Positions 62,705 through 64,000 of a stretch of DNA of 64,000 nt are shown one piece after another. The notes beneath the pieces were generated by a model. It saw nothing but the letters and a program-made list of their open reading frames with translations, ran no database searches and was not told where the DNA came from. Source of the stretch: Branchiostoma floridae (Eukaryota > Chordata > Leptocardii > Amphioxiformes > Branchiostomatidae); contig NC_049982.1 of assembly GCF_000003815.2 (NCBI RefSeq), positions 14,986,769-15,050,768 on the forward strand, given 5' to 3'. How positions within the stretch are numbered: position 1 is the first letter of the stretch; every line of letters starts with the position of its first letter. The translations under genes and the position numbers were made by a program.

Positions 62705-64000
62705 GTACGTCCTGTATACTGTATCTATGCTCCCGACCAGCATTAGGACTCATAACGCTATCGGTGGCAACCTTCTGCCCATTGATATTAGCTAACATTC
62801 CACCTTTCACACATAGGCAACCACACCCAGCAAGTTCACTTGTAAGCTGCTGCAGATGCAAGCAACAGCAAAACAAGAAGTCAAGATACAGATCTGAAGT
62901 CATTTGATAATAAGCCCCACCTAGTCTGTATCATTAGATTTTGTATAGCTACCAACAGACCACAATGCAATGTGGGCTTTTATGGTTGGTCTCTGGTTTC
63001 TTCCAAGTGTTCCTAGATTTCATGATCATGTGGTAATCATGAACTTGGGACAGTCAGTGATAGTCAGTTAACAGTAGTGCAAATGTCAGACTAAACTCGT
63101 CTGAAATGTCAGAAACAGTAGGCTTGTATCCAATGTGTGATACAAGTAATATAATTTATTTCCAAATGGTGGAATAAATGGTGCAGACAATGTTCTAAAC
63201 GCCAGCAACTGTTCAGCCTCGATTCTCCGCCAGAAACACCATCATTAATATCAATCTTGGTGGGCAGAAAAGCCATAATGGAACCACCAACCTTCCAGCT
63301 TCCCTGGAAAAATAATCCTTAGATTTATCAAGTACTGATGCTGGGGATCTGAGGCATGACAATCTCATTGTGCATGGAGGATTTGTCATGGCTGGGGATC
63401 GTTTCTGAATGTGGAAATATCTCAAATATTTAGACTGGAAAGTTGTAGATTGGAAGGTGAAGGATTGGACAATAAGTTTTTGAAATACAGTTTATATTTT
63501 GCATCAATTAAACCAAATTGCTTTAACCATAAATGGCATGTTAGGGATTTCATTTGTAGATGACAGAATTGTTGAAGCAAACTTTTAAATTTGAAGCTGT
63601 GATATGACTGGCAATGTGTAGGATACTGACGTTTGTGGAAAGGGGCATGGTCACAGTAATTGAAAGGGTATTTAAAACAAACATTAAAATCAGAATGAAG
63701 CATTTTAGGTTAGAAAGAAGCAACAGAAATGTTGTGAGATTAGATGATTGAATATTTTCTAAAAATCATCTATCATTGTTGAAACTAGCAGGTTAGCGGT
63801 TAGTCATTTTGTTTGAAGGGAAGGTTGATGTTTTGTTGTGGGTAGGAGTTACATGTACGTGTAAGTGATTACAGTTTGTTAGGAAACAATATACAACTGT
63901 TGATACACCCAAACTAATCCTGTAATGTAGGTGGCTGGGCCAGGGAGTTAGCTAGCTGGGGATGCCTCTAAGACTGCACTTCTGTAGTGTATTACTCTGC
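62705..64000 (+). other. PCGF3 last visible intron, incomplete
   Basis: No exon matching the conserved C-terminal LLLHYRP-type segment is seen before the window ends. No repeat terminus is recognised. Confidence 0.75.

Overview
The window looks like nuclear DNA of an invertebrate deuterostome, most likely a lancelet (amphioxus, Branchiostoma). Genes are split by introns with canonical GT-AG sites. One PCGF3/5-type gene is more PCGF3-like. DNA transposon relics, tRNA-derived SINEs and LINE 3' tails are dense. CpG density differs sharply between gene bodies and intergenic DNA, as in mosaic-methylated invertebrate genomes. The species is an inference. A run of 270 N (31943-32212) marks a scaffold gap.

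Layout. 1-3.2 kb: a complete isochorismatase-fold cysteine hydrolase (CDS 1168-1827) in one coding exon, with a possible 3' UTR to about 2.78 kb. 3.2-4.9 kb: repeats (a GGCC-rich interspersed repeat, a minus-strand tRNA-SINE, a 65-bp tandem array, a hAT fragment). 4.5-6.6 kb: an AhpD/carboxymuconolactone-decarboxylase-like gene with three clear coding exons (5648-5791, 5921-6151, 6359-6631) and one candidate N-terminal exon (4542-4595). 6.9-7.5 kb: the C-terminal reverse transcriptase remnant and 3' tail of a LINE. 7.5-17 kb: no gene recognised; simple repeats and two further LINE tails. 17.0-17.9 kb: a CpG-rich block with a YY1-like site and a good splice donor, the likely promoter and first non-coding exon of the next gene. 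17.3-64 kb: a large, CpG-poor transcription unit encoding the Polycomb RING-finger protein PCGF3. Coding exons are at 36379-36487, 51427-51523, 57691-57715 (25 nt), 59342-59407, 61168-61259, 61788-61925 and 62624-62704; the last exon lies beyond the window. Its introns hold most of the transposon relics.

All three genes are on the plus strand. I see no reason to link them functionally: two are small metabolic or redox-type enzymes and the third is a chromatin regulator. I found no clearly new biological system. The most useful observations are the PCGF3 micro-exon and an adjacent expected segment I could not find, the CpG boundary that points to the PCGF3 start, a CxxC pair in the isochorismatase-like enzyme, a pre-miRNA-sized hairpin at 18.5 kb, an excess of the palindromic octamer TACATGTA, and several transposon families that can be defined from their termini and target-site duplications.
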